Assembly: GCA_900542195.1 (NCBI GenBank)
Contig: UQNA01000061.1
Coordinates: 1-15,206 of the forward strand
Reading direction: 5' to 3'
DNA from: an uncultured Sutterella sp.
GTDB lineage: Bacteria > Pseudomonadota > Gammaproteobacteria > Burkholderiales > Burkholderiaceae_F
Length of the DNA: 15,206 nt
Shown here: positions 6,434 to 13,523 of the stretch, one piece after another
Layout: every line of letters starts with the position of its first letter
Position numbering within the stretch: position 1 is the stretch's first letter
Program-made: the position numbers and the translations under genes
Notes under the pieces: generated by a model
What the model was told of the DNA's origin: nothing
What the model saw: the letters and a program-made list of their open reading frames with translations, nothing else
Databases searched by the model: none

Positions 6434-8569
6434 TTACTTAATTAATCTTTCTGCTTCTTGAAGACGAATCTTAATTCTTCCGTCGACGGCGATAGGTTCT
6501 CCGTCTTTATTACTAATCATTAACGGATTGATGTCCAATTCATCAACGAATGGGAAGTCTTTAACCAGCTGAGAAAGTCTAAGAAGAATATCTTTAATCT
6601 GGTTAATATCAGCAGGGACAGCCCCTCTGGCACCTTCAAGAAGTTTGTAAGCTTTGACGGACTTAATCATGTCAAGGGCGTCAAGATCGCTCAAAGGAGC
6701 AAGTCTGAAGGAAACGTCTTTCATGACTTCCACGAATACGCCGCCTAAACCGAACATCATCATTGGGCCGTACTGAGGATCGGTTGCGATACCGCAGACC
6801 ATTTCCCGGTCACTCTTAACCATTTCCTGGATGATGACGCCTTCCATACCGTCAAGGAGGTTCTTAGCTTTAAGCTTGTTGACCATGTCAGTATATTCAG
6901 CTCTGAGCTGGTCAGCGTTTTCGATACCAACACGAACACCGCCTACATCGGTCTTATGAGAAATCTTCTTAGAGTTGAGTTTCATAACAACCGGATAGCC
7001 AATCTTGTCGGCTAAAGCGATGGCTTGGTCTAAATCTTTGGCTTCGCCGTCCTTGCACACACGGATTCCGTATGCAGACAAGACAGCAAGACTTTCAGCG
7101 GTTGTCAGCTGTTCTCTTCCTTCTGCAAGGACAGAGGAGAAGACAGATGTAACTTTTTCGGACTCGACTTTAAATTCCGGGAATTTTCCTTCCGGTCTGG
7201 CGATCCATTTTCTTTGTTGGTTCAAGCGGTTCAATCCTTCGACAGCTTGTTCACCAAACATAAAGAACGGGATATTGACTTCCATCTCAGAAATCTTCTG
7301 GAAGAAGTCTTGAGTTGTCATGAATACGCCGACAACCGGTTTAGAAGGATTTTCGGCTTTGATTTCCATGATGGCTTTAGCGACATCAATGTCCTTCAAA
7401 CCTAAGAACGGCAGGTAAATAACAACAACCATGTCTACGCCGTCGTCTGCAAGAACAGTCTTTAATGTCTGCTTGTAGTGTTCCAAAGGAGCAGATGCAA
7501 TCATGTCGACCGGGTTCTTGACGGAAGCTGCCGGCGGAAGGAATGCGCGAAGATTATTCTTTGTTTCCTCGGACAACTGAGCCATCTGCATACCATGCTC
7601 AACTACAGCATCGGTACACATAATTCCAGGACCGCCGGAGTTAGTGACGATAGCAACGCGATCGCCTTTTGGAATCGGGCAATGGCTGAAGACTTTCGCA
7701 GTGTTGAATAAGTTTTCCAAAGAGAACTCACGAATAACACCGGATTGTGCCAAAAGGGCTGCTGCAGCCTTGTCGGCACCGGCCAAAGAACCTGTGTGAG
7801 AAGAAGCTGCAGAAGCTCCGGCTGCAGAGCGGCCCGCTTTAAGAGCTACGATAGGTTTCTTTTTAGTGGTTCTAGTTGCCAATGTTCTGAATTTCTGAGG
7901 GTCGGCAATAGATTCCATGTAAAGCAGAATCTGATGAACATCGTCAACATTTTCCCAGTATTCAATAGCTGAGTCGGCATTGACGTCAGCTTGGTTGCCG
8001 ATAGAAATGAACTGTGCAAAACCGATATTCAGATCTTTAAGGATATTTAGAATACCGCCGCCGAGGGCTCCGGACTGAGAAACGAAGCCAATGTCACCGC
8101 GAACCGGGAGAGTTTCGGCAAAGCAAGCGTCTAAGCGAACCTTAGGATCGGTATTTACAACTCCCAAGCAATTTGGGCCAACGCAAGTCATTCCGTATTC
8201 ATGAAGTTTGGCGACTAAGGCTTCTTCTAACTGTTTACCTGCGGGGCCTGTTTCTTTGAAGCCTGCGCTGATAATCACGACGCCCTTGATGCCTTTCTGA
8301 TGGCATTGGTCGATTGTTGAAAGAACAAACTTGGAATTAATAACGATAACGGCCATATCGATAGGGCCGGGAACATCCAAAACGGATGGGTAGGCTTTTA
8401 AGCCTTGAATTTCAGAATCTTTAGGATTAATCGGATAAATCGTTCCAGAGTAGCCGTATTTCTGTAGATTCTTCATGATATCGAAACCAATGGTGTGTTC
8501 TCTGGAAGATGCACCAATGACTGCCATCGAGGCAGGACTCATGATTTTGTCCATTGCACTTACTGACAT
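6434..8569 (-). CDS. Fused acetate/acyl-CoA ligase (ADP-forming)
   Basis: The 711-residue enzyme converts acyl-CoA + ADP + Pi to acid + ATP + CoA in the cytoplasm. Residues 1-300 are the CoA-binding and ligase (alpha) part: the N-terminal CoA-binding fold with VIGASSR at 17-23, FVSQSGALGGG at 162-172, and the phosphorylated His at H258 in SSHTGSLAG. Residues 480-711 are the ATP-grasp (beta) part, with the second phospho-relay His at H538 in ISHKTDVGGV and the closing ELDINPL at 677-683. Both halves are in one chain, unlike the separate alpha and beta of Pyrococcus. The ATG at 8569 has AAAGGAA upstream. As first gene of the por operon it most simply harvests ATP from the acyl-CoA made by PorGAB. 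A CoA-donating protein acetyltransferase (Pat) is unlikely because no GNAT domain follows. Confidence 0.92.
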   Translation of the reverse strand: MSVSAMDKIMSPASMAVIGASSREHTIGFDIMKNLQKYGYSGTIYPINPKDSEIQGLKAYPSVLDVPGPIDMAVIVINSKFVLSTIDQCHQKGIKGVVIISAGFKETGPAGKQLEEALVAKLHEYGMTCVGPNCLGVVNTDPKVRLDACFAETLPVRGDIGFVSQSGALGGGILNILKDLNIGFAQFISIGNQADVNADSAIEYWENVDDVHQILLYMESIADPQKFRTLATRTTKKKPIVALKAGRSAAGASAASSHTGSLAGADKAAAALLAQSGVIREFSLENLFNTAKVFSHCPIPKGDRVAIVTNSGGPGIMCTDAVVEHGMQMAQLSEETKNNLRAFLPPAASVKNPVDMIASAPLEHYKQTLKTVLADDGVDMVVVIYLPFLGLKDIDVAKAIMEIKAENPSKPVVGVFMTTQDFFQKISEMEVNIPFFMFGEQAVEGLNRLNQQRKWIARPEGKFPEFKVESEKVTSVFSSVLAEGREQLTTAESLAVLSAYGIRVCKDGEAKDLDQAIALADKIGYPVVMKLNSKKISHKTDVGGVRVGIENADQLRAEYTDMVNKLKAKNLLDGMEGVIIQEMVKSDREMVCGIATDPQYGPMMMFGLGGVFVEVMKDVSFRLAPLSDLDALDMIKSVKAYKLLEGARGAVPADINQIKDILLRLSQLVKDFPFVDELDINPLMISNKDGEPIAVDGRIKIRLQEAERLIK

Positions 8570-8597
8570 CTCATTCCTTTTTTAGTAGAGGCTAAAA

Positions 8598-8626
8598 ATT
8601 ATCAAAAACAAATGCTCAGTCAACAA
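8598..8626 (-). promoter_or_regulatory. Candidate promoter of the acyl-CoA synthetase/por operon
   Basis: On the minus strand TTGTTG (8626-8621) and GATAAT (8603-8598) are separated by 17 nt, giving a start near 8590 and a leader of about 20 nt. The -10 matches consensus at 5 of 6, the -35 only at 3 of 6. A second possible set is TAAAAT (8705-8700) with TTTTTA (8727-8722), which would place the start next to the 8675-8697 inverted repeat. Confidence 0.35.
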
Positions 8627-8634
8627 GGGACTAT

Positions 8635-8662
8635 AACCATCGTTTTGAGGAACAAGATGGTT
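8635..8662. repeat. Inverted repeat AACCATC-N14-GATGGTT
   Basis: Perfect 7-bp arms (8635-8641 and 8656-8662) with a 14-nt spacer. It sits just upstream of the candidate -35 of the operon. It could be an operator or a weak stem-loop in a longer leader. Confidence 0.35.
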
Positions 8663-8674
8663 TTGATCCCATCG

Positions 8675-8697
8675 CAGGTCAATACTTAGCTGACCTG
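8675..8697. promoter_or_regulatory. Inverted repeat CAGGTCA-N9-TGACCTG, candidate operator
   Basis: Perfect 7-bp arms (8675-8681 and 8691-8697) with a 9-nt spacer in non-coding DNA, about 110 nt upstream of the acyl-CoA synthetase start. The odd spacer and AGGTCA half sites do not match the FNR or CRP consensus. The regulator is unknown. Confidence 0.42.
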
Positions 8698-8715
8698 GTA
8701 TTTTACAAGCAAACC

Positions 8716-8736
8716 AATGTGTAAAAATTTCACATT
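8716..8736. promoter_or_regulatory. Inverted repeat AATGTG-N9-CACATT, candidate operator
   Basis: Perfect 6-bp arms (8716-8721 and 8731-8736) around an A/T-only 9-nt spacer. It resembles a CRP half-site pair (TGTG...CACA), but the spacing is one base longer than the CRP consensus. It lies about 20 bp from the 8675-8697 repeat, which has the same 9-nt spacer. Confidence 0.35.
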
Positions 8737-9010
8737 ATGAAAATGAAATTTATAATTTGAAAATAGGTTTGTACTTTAACACTAAACAGTTGAATCCTGA
8801 AGACAAGTTGTTACTAAGATTTAAATTTTTTTTATACCAAATTCACGTTAGTGGAGAGAGCAAAGAGGTCGACGGAATTGAAGGAAAAATTGCATAAGCC
8901 TGAACCAATCTGAAAATTGCTGGATTTTTTGTTGTTTTTTTAGAAAAAAACAGCGGGAAGTCAGTAAACAAGGGGGTTTGCGACTAAAAAATTATAAAAT
9001 TTGTTGCAAA
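8737..9010. other. AT-rich divergent spacer, no gene seen
   Basis: Between the minus-strand operon and the plus-strand HU gene. It is rich in A- and T-tracts (for example 8825-8832 and 8934-8951), a pattern expected of intrinsically curved DNA. No coding frame or RNA gene is recognisable. Confidence 0.45.
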
Positions 9011-9016
9011 TTAGCG

Positions 9017-9022
9017 TATAGT
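9017..9022 (+). promoter_or_regulatory. Candidate -10 of the HU gene
   Basis: TATAGT, 5 of 6 to consensus, about 55 nt before the HU start codon. A matching -35 is not obvious at the usual distance (only A/T-rich sequence), so this is tentative. Confidence 0.35.
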
Positions 9023-9076
9023 GGGACTGTTAACTATGTTCTAACCTTCAAATAACCGTCGTAAAGGGGAATTCCA

Positions 9077-9394
9077 ATGAACAAGACTGAAATGATTGAT
9101 GCGATTGCTGAACAAACAGGGCTCACAAAAGCCGACGTTGCAAAAGTTCTCAACGCATTCGTAGAAAAGACAGTTGAAACTGTAGCAGCTGGTGGTGAAT
9201 TCACAATCATTGGCTTCGGTTCCTTCAAGTCTGCTGTCCGCAAAGCACGTGAAGGCCGCAATCCTTCTACAGGCGCTGTTATTAAGATCGCTGAAGCCAC
9301 AGTTCCAAAATTCGTAGCTGGCAAGAAGTTCAAAGATGCAGTCAATGTACCTAAGAAACCAGCTCGCAGAACTAAGAAAGCTGCTAAGAAATAA
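9077..9394 (+). CDS. hup: HU-family DNA-binding protein with Lys-rich C-terminal tail
   Basis: This 105-residue nucleoid protein bends and compacts DNA. Residues 1-90 are a standard HU fold: the dimerising helices at 1-40, GFGSF at 46-50, and the DNA-clamping arm with R61-N62-P63 followed by TGAVI. Residues 91-105 extend beyond the usual 90 or so and are almost all K, R, A and P, a basic tail like those that add non-specific DNA binding in other bacterial HU and histone-like proteins. The ATG is preceded by AAAGGGG at a good distance. It has its own terminator, so it is monocistronic. I cannot tell HU-alpha from HU-beta. Confidence 0.95.
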   Translation: MNKTEMIDAIAEQTGLTKADVAKVLNAFVEKTVETVAAGGEFTIIGFGSFKSAVRKAREGRNPSTGAVIKIAEATVPKFVAGKKFKDAVNVPKKPARRTKKAAKK

Positions 9395-9415
9395 GAATTA
9401 ATCTTTTCTGACAAG

Positions 9416-9446
9416 AGCTCTCGAGTAAAATCGGGGGCTTTTTTTA
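9416..9446 (+). terminator. Intrinsic terminator of the HU gene
   Basis: The 8-bp stem AGCTCTCG (9416-9423) pairs with CGGGGGCT (9432-9439), using two G-U pairs, around an 8-nt loop. A run of Ts follows at 9439-9445. It is 20 nt past the HU stop. Confidence 0.8.
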
Positions 9447-9513
9447 ATCTCCTGTCTAGTCTTGATAATCCCAGAGCTCGAAAAGTTTTCCGTTCCTTAG
9501 AAAAAAATTTTCT

Positions 9514-9519
9514 TATAAT
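9514..9519 (+). promoter_or_regulatory. Candidate -10 for the O-antigen ligase-family gene
   Basis: A perfect TATAAT, which would put the transcription start near 9526 and leave a leader of about 43 nt. The -35 is poor. It lies between the HU terminator and the next gene, in AT-rich sequence. Confidence 0.45.
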
Positions 9520-9568
9520 TTTTCAAATCAGGCTGCCGTTTCCCTACTGAATTGTTTTTATTCTTTCT

Positions 9569-10825
9569 ATGACTCATTGGCTTCGACCACAGAACCTAAG
9601 AAATATAACTTTCTTTCTCCTTCTTCTTTATTCCCTAGTTCAATGTATTTCGATTGCTGCAGCGAACTACACCTTAGGGGTATGCGTGTTCTTCTCTCTT
9701 TTATATGGCTCTTCAAATAAAGAAGAGGTTAAAAAAAATTTTGCAACTTATAAAACTTATTTTTTCGTGGCTGGGGTTCTTTTTGGCAGTTTGCTTATAT
9801 CGGCTCTCTTTGCCGGCACCTTACCAGAGAGTCTTAAAGTATGGTTTTTTCGATACGCTTATAGGTTTGCTCCGTTTGTAATCGTTACACTGTTATTTCC
9901 AAAATCTAAATATGTATTGCCAGTGATTTTTCTTACCATCTCTTCTTGTATTGTTACCTCGGTAGGGGGCATTATTCTTGCGGATGAATCACAAGGTTGG
10001 CGAGTAAAAGGGTTCTTTGGACACCCTATGACACTGGCGGGATTTCTTTGTTGCGTTCTTCCAATTGTCTTTGCATGGCTTCTTTTATCAATTAAAGAAA
10101 AAAAAATAAGTTGGTTCTGTTTAGGGAGCTTTTTGTTTTTGTGTACCACTCTTCTTTTGAATGAAACAAGGGGGGCATGGATAGCCTGTATCGCATCTTT
10201 TCTCTTTATAACGGTTTGGTTTGCAATTCAAAATAAAAAAGTGGCTATAGTGTCACTTCTTCTAGTGGTCTTTCTAGGCATTGCTATTTCCGCTTCTGAT
10301 CGTTTTTCTCAGAGAGCTTTGTCAATTACTAGTACAACTTTAGTTTCTAACACCGAAAGACTTTTAATGTGGAAAAGTGCTTCACAAATGTTCCTAGACC
10401 ATCCTCTAACGGGTGTTGGTTTAGGGAACTACAAATCCCAATACCAAGGGAAGTATATCTCTCCCGAGGCAAAAGAAAAAAAACAGGAACACGCCCATAG
10501 TAATATCTTCCAAATGCTCGGAGAAAATGGTCTTGTTGGATTATTAGGTTATTTGACATTCTTTTTATTTATTTTGGTTAAAAGTCTTATCGGAGCATTT
10601 AAAGGAGGAGCGTTCTACTCGGCAATTGTTTTTTCTATTACCTTAGCAGTTTTTCTTCAGGGTCTGACAGAATTTAATTTTGGAAATTCTGCCGTTATAA
10701 GATGTTATTGGGTTTTGTTAGCCACTTTTTTAGTTCTCGAGAATAGCCAAAAAGAATATTTTCTTCATTCCTTCAAATTTGGCGAATTAAAAAAACTATT
10801 TTGTATGCGCCTTATCAACCGATAG
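9569..10825 (+). CDS. O-antigen ligase (WaaL/Wzy_C)-family inner-membrane protein
   Basis: This 418-residue polytopic membrane protein probably joins undecaprenyl-linked glycan to lipid A-core at the periplasmic face. About ten hydrophobic segments are visible, with a large soluble loop around residues 243-315. Within and before that loop are the family marks: R201 in NETRGAW, H278 in DHPLTGVGLGNY, and H308/H310 in EHAHSN followed by a GENGLVG turn. The length is normal for the family. The ATG at 9569 has no clear Shine-Dalgarno sequence. It stands alone: HU terminates before it, and about 1.5 kb without an intact gene follows. Base composition is much more AT-rich than the operon to the left. 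A Wzy polymerase or another glycan ligase of the same superfamily cannot be excluded. Confidence 0.82.
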   Translation: MTHWLRPQNLRNITFFLLLLYSLVQCISIAAANYTLGVCVFFSLLYGSSNKEEVKKNFATYKTYFFVAGVLFGSLLISALFAGTLPESLKVWFFRYAYRFAPFVIVTLLFPKSKYVLPVIFLTISSCIVTSVGGIILADESQGWRVKGFFGHPMTLAGFLCCVLPIVFAWLLLSIKEKKISWFCLGSFLFLCTTLLLNETRGAWIACIASFLFITVWFAIQNKKVAIVSLLLVVFLGIAISASDRFSQRALSITSTTLVSNTERLLMWKSASQMFLDHPLTGVGLGNYKSQYQGKYISPEAKEKKQEHAHSNIFQMLGENGLVGLLGYLTFFLFILVKSLIGAFKGGAFYSAIVFSITLAVFLQGLTEFNFGNSAVIRCYWVLLATFLVLENSQKEYFLHSFKFGELKKLFCMRLINR

Positions 10826-10876
10826 ATGCAGATAAGAATCCAATTGTGGTTAGATTGCGAAAAAGATTGAGACGTT

Positions 10877-11502
10877 TTATCCTTCAAAGTTGAAGCAGGC
10901 TCGAGATTCTCTTCGGTAGGAACTTATTTCTTTCTTGCCGAGGAACCGACTTCGTTCCTCTTTCTTCCTCTCTTCCTTAATAATTCGATTTTTTTCCGGA
11001 GTATTGACTTTGATAGTCAGGTACAACTCATTCTTCAACATATAGTTGTATAACTTAGGGCTGAAAATCCTAACCCGTTGGCAGAATCGTAAGCTCTCCG
11101 TCGTAAATATGTTCCCTGCGACTTTTAACTGATATTAGTTCCAGCTTTAGTCGTAACTAATTCCGGTCATCGTAGATAAGAGCTTGTTCCAGGTTCTGAT
11201 TTCTGACACCAAGTATTTTATCTTCTCGATTTTGGCTTCTGAATTGGATTGAATCCAGAAAGTATCCTCAAGTATTTCAAGCCCATACTGGAGTATTCCG
11301 TTTTCATCATCGTTAATTTCGGCTCTCGCCAGCTGTTCCAGTTGTGAATATCATTAAGAACTAAATTACCCCATTCCCAAGCTGATAAATTTTTGATTCC
11401 GTTTTTGACGGTCGTCACTGGCTTCGTTTTATTCTCAAAAATGCCGTTAATTTCGATGTTTTTTATTAATGGAATTTTTGGGATTAACCTCAGCTTCCGA
11501 GC
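10877..11502 (-). pseudogene. Decayed coding remnant of unknown family
   Basis: I do not recognise the parent protein. Reading the minus strand from 11502, one frame runs open to about 11345 (it contains NLSAWEWGNLVLNDIHNW). The next stretch of protein-like sequence continues in a different frame from about 11350 to 10877 (it contains GLEILEDTFWIQS and KIEKIKYLVSEIRTW, and ends with a Lys/Arg/Glu-rich tail). The second frame is broken by two in-frame TAA codons around 11130-11150. One frameshift and two stops would have to be repaired for a single product of about 200 residues. The sequence looks like soluble, charged, helical protein. Reading-frame order suggests one old gene; a decayed transposase or surface-locus gene are both possible. 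It may be chance sequence. Confidence 0.35.
10940..10960 (+). terminator. Possible weak terminator after the O-antigen ligase-family gene
   Basis: Perfect 7-bp stem GAGGAAC/GTTCCTC (10940-10946 with 10954-10960), 7-nt loop, followed on the plus strand by TTTCTTCC. The T-run is interrupted and the hairpin is about 115 nt past the stop codon, so termination is uncertain. Confidence 0.35.
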
Positions 11503-11627
11503 TTAACTGCAATCAGCAACCATTTTATTTTGACAACAAGTTCTATGAAAAATTTGCTAGGAGAGATGATTGGGTTGGGAATGGTGCAGGGAAGAACTGT
11601 CGATTTTTTATAGACTGAATTGACCGG

Positions 11628-12112
11628 ATGATGAAATTTTTATCACAGATTCAGAGAGTCAAAGACAATGGAAAATATAAATTGGCTCCGCGAGCTCTGT
11701 TCCCAGAGAGAAACATCCAGGATTTGATCAACAGAGACCGGAGTCACATATTCCTTGAAGATGTCTGAATATGCTATGACACCAATGATGTTGAGAGGAG
11801 AAAGAATGCCCCTTTCCTTGTCCATCATGGAAATAGAAGTGTCGTGCGTTCTCCAGATTATTTCGGAAACTGGCAAACTTTATGGAATTGATGATGTCGC
11901 AGGTTGGTTAATGGAATATACAAGAGAACTCCCGGTCTACTGCGAAAGTAAAGCGTGGACGGAAAAAGCTGAAAAGGCACCGTAGTTGGAAACCCAAGTT
12001 GACAATTACGGGCGGATGGAAAGGAAGGAGAAAAGAACTCGCCTTCGACTTTAACTATAGAAAGTATCTTTCAAGGAACTACCATTCTAAAAAGAAGTCG
12101 GAACTAAGATAA
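11628..12112 (+). pseudogene. Decayed coding remnant in three frames, unknown family
   Basis: I do not recognise it. Protein-like sequence passes through three plus-strand frames: 11628-11768 (46 codons from tandem ATGs, including LAPRALFPERNIQDLI), then 11755-11985 (76 codons, ending ESKAWTEKAEKAP), then a Lys/Arg-rich frame from about 11915 to 12112. No single frame is longer than 77 codons and none has a ribosome binding site, which fits a gene broken by frameshifts. A minus-strand frame of 77 codons (11643-11876) overlaps and is an equally long alternative, so even the strand is uncertain. Confidence 0.25.
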
Positions 12113-12343
12113 CACTTCTAATTTAGTAGAGGCTCAGCGCTTGATAGTGAGCTTACGTGAAACTACAAATTTGTTATTATTTTGTATCGGAAATGGCCGA
12201 TAAAAGTTTGAAAAAAGCTCTTCAAAAAATGCTCTGAAATATTGAAAGGTTTATTTAATAAATTAGTGAACCATTAATTTGATAAATTACATTTTTACTC
12301 AGACCTGTCACTTTACTGAGAAAAAGAACCATCAACGAATAAT
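12113..12343. other. Very AT-rich leader region before ugd, no gene seen
   Basis: About 230 bp, with a perfect 10-bp palindrome ACAAATTTGT and the short inverted repeat TAATTT-GAT-AAATTA. It presumably contains the ugd promoter, but no convincing -35/-10 pair at standard spacing stands out. No JUMPstart or ops element is visible. Confidence 0.4.
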
Positions 12344-12355
12344 ATGGACTATGGA

Positions 12356-13522
12356 ATGAAAAAAATAGCTATCTTTGGAACTGGATATGTAGGTTTGTCC
12401 AACGCCGTTTTGTTAGCACAAAATAATGAAGTCGTTGCAGTGGACATACTTGAAGAGAAGGTAAATCTTATTAATTCAAAAATTAGTCCCATTGAAGATA
12501 AAGAGATTCAAGAGTATTTGTTGACTAAGCCATTGAATTTACAAGCTACAACAGATGGGAGAGAAGCGGCTAAGGAAGCTGATTTTATTGTTATCTGTAC
12601 TCCTACAAACTACGATCCAGCTACTAATAAATTTGATACGTCAAGTGTCGAATCCGTTTTGAAGGAGGTCTCTCATTTAAATCCGCAAGCATGCATAATT
12701 ATTAAGTCAACTGTCCCAGTAGGTTATACTGCCCAGTTAAAAGAAAAAGGGTTCAAGAATGTTATATTCATTCCGGAGTTTCTTCGAGAAGGAAAGGCCT
12801 TGTATGACAATCTTTATCCTTCCAGGATTGTAGTAGGGGATCATTCGGAACAAGCAAAAGAATTTGCTTCTCTCTTACTTTCCGGGGCGCTTTCTACTGA
12901 TATTCCGGTTCTTTATACCTCATCAACAGAAGCTGAAGCAATAAAGTTATTTTCTAATACCTATTTAGCTATGCGAGTGGCGTTTTTTAATGAACTCGAC
13001 AGCTATTGTCTAGCAAAGAACCTAAATTCTGAGGAAATTATCAGAGGCGTCTGCTTGGATCCAAGAATTGGCGACCATTATCGTAACCCATCTTTTGGGT
13101 ACGGAGGATACTGTCTGCCTAAAGATACTAAACAGTTACTTGCTAATTTTTCCAACGTTCCGCAAACTCTAATCAAGGCTATTGTCGAATCTAATAAGAT
13201 ACGAAAGAAGTTTATTTCAGATCTTATAAAAACAAAAACTGATGGAACGATAGGGATTTATCGGCTGATTATGAAAAGTGGATCCGATAATTTTAGAGAC
13301 TCTGCCGTGCAAGACATTATCTCTGATTTGGTGCAAAGCGGAAAGAATGTGATTTTGTATGAACCAAACTTCCATGGGGACAGATTCCACGAAGTTCGAG
13401 TTTGCAAAGATCTTAAAGAATTTAAAAAAGATTGTGATCTAATACTTGCAAACCGTTATGCATCTGAATTAGCTGATGTAAAGGATAAAGTTTTCTCAAG
13501 AGACATTTTTTTCAATAACTGA
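12356..13522 (+). CDS. ugd: UDP-glucose 6-dehydrogenase
   Basis: Oxidises UDP-glucose to UDP-glucuronate with two NAD+, giving a precursor for uronic acids, or further xylose or aminoarabinose sugars, in LPS or capsule. The N-terminal NAD-binding fold has GTGYVGL (8-14). The catalytic cysteine is C253 in NPSFGYGGYCLPKDTKQL. EFLREGKALYDN (141-152) and GIYRLIMKSGSDNFR near residue 300 are the substrate and C-terminal domain signatures. From the ATG at 12356 the protein has 388 residues and aligns end to end, as I recall it, with the E. coli enzyme. An upstream in-frame ATG at 12344 would add four residues. Neither start has a good Shine-Dalgarno. The next gene begins 1 nt after the stop, so the two are co-transcribed. 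Confidence 0.95.
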   Translation: MKKIAIFGTGYVGLSNAVLLAQNNEVVAVDILEEKVNLINSKISPIEDKEIQEYLLTKPLNLQATTDGREAAKEADFIVICTPTNYDPATNKFDTSSVESVLKEVSHLNPQACIIIKSTVPVGYTAQLKEKGFKNVIFIPEFLREGKALYDNLYPSRIVVGDHSEQAKEFASLLLSGALSTDIPVLYTSSTEAEAIKLFSNTYLAMRVAFFNELDSYCLAKNLNSEEIIRGVCLDPRIGDHYRNPSFGYGGYCLPKDTKQLLANFSNVPQTLIKAIVESNKIRKKFISDLIKTKTDGTIGIYRLIMKSGSDNFRDSAVQDIISDLVQSGKNVILYEPNFHGDRFHEVRVCKDLKEFKKDCDLILANRYASELADVKDKVFSRDIFFNN

Positions 13523-13523
13523 T

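Noticed and set aside
8716..8736. CRP site reading of AATGTG-N9-CACATT
   Set aside because: The distance between TGTG and CACA is 9, not the 8 of the CRP consensus, so I list it only as an unassigned inverted repeat.
8934..8951. GTTTTTTT-AG-AAAAAAAC hairpin between the operon and HU
   Set aside because: A 2-nt loop and A/T-only stem make a poor hairpin, and no convergent transcript needs a terminator there; it is better seen as an A-tract.
9034..9414. Long minus-strand frame opposite the HU gene
   Set aside because: It mirrors the HU coding frame, has no ribosome binding site, and its predicted protein resembles no family; HU is unmistakable.
11134..11161. Inverted repeat ATTAGTT-N14-AACTAAT in the gene-less region
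   Set aside because: It is AT-rich, sits inside the putative pseudogene, has no promoter nearby, and such 7-bp pairs are common by chance.
12123..12136. Direct repeat TTTAGTAGAGGCT shared with position 8581
   Set aside because: One 13-mer shared between two AT-rich spots in 15 kb is expected by chance and does not flank a mobile element.
10826..12343. Intact insertion sequence in the gene-less region
   Set aside because: No terminal inverted repeats, no target-site duplication and no recognisable DDE or HUH motif could be found.
12344..12355. Upstream ATG of ugd
   Set aside because: It adds only four residues before the conserved MKKIAIFGTGYVGL opening and has no Shine-Dalgarno; the homologous start is 12356.
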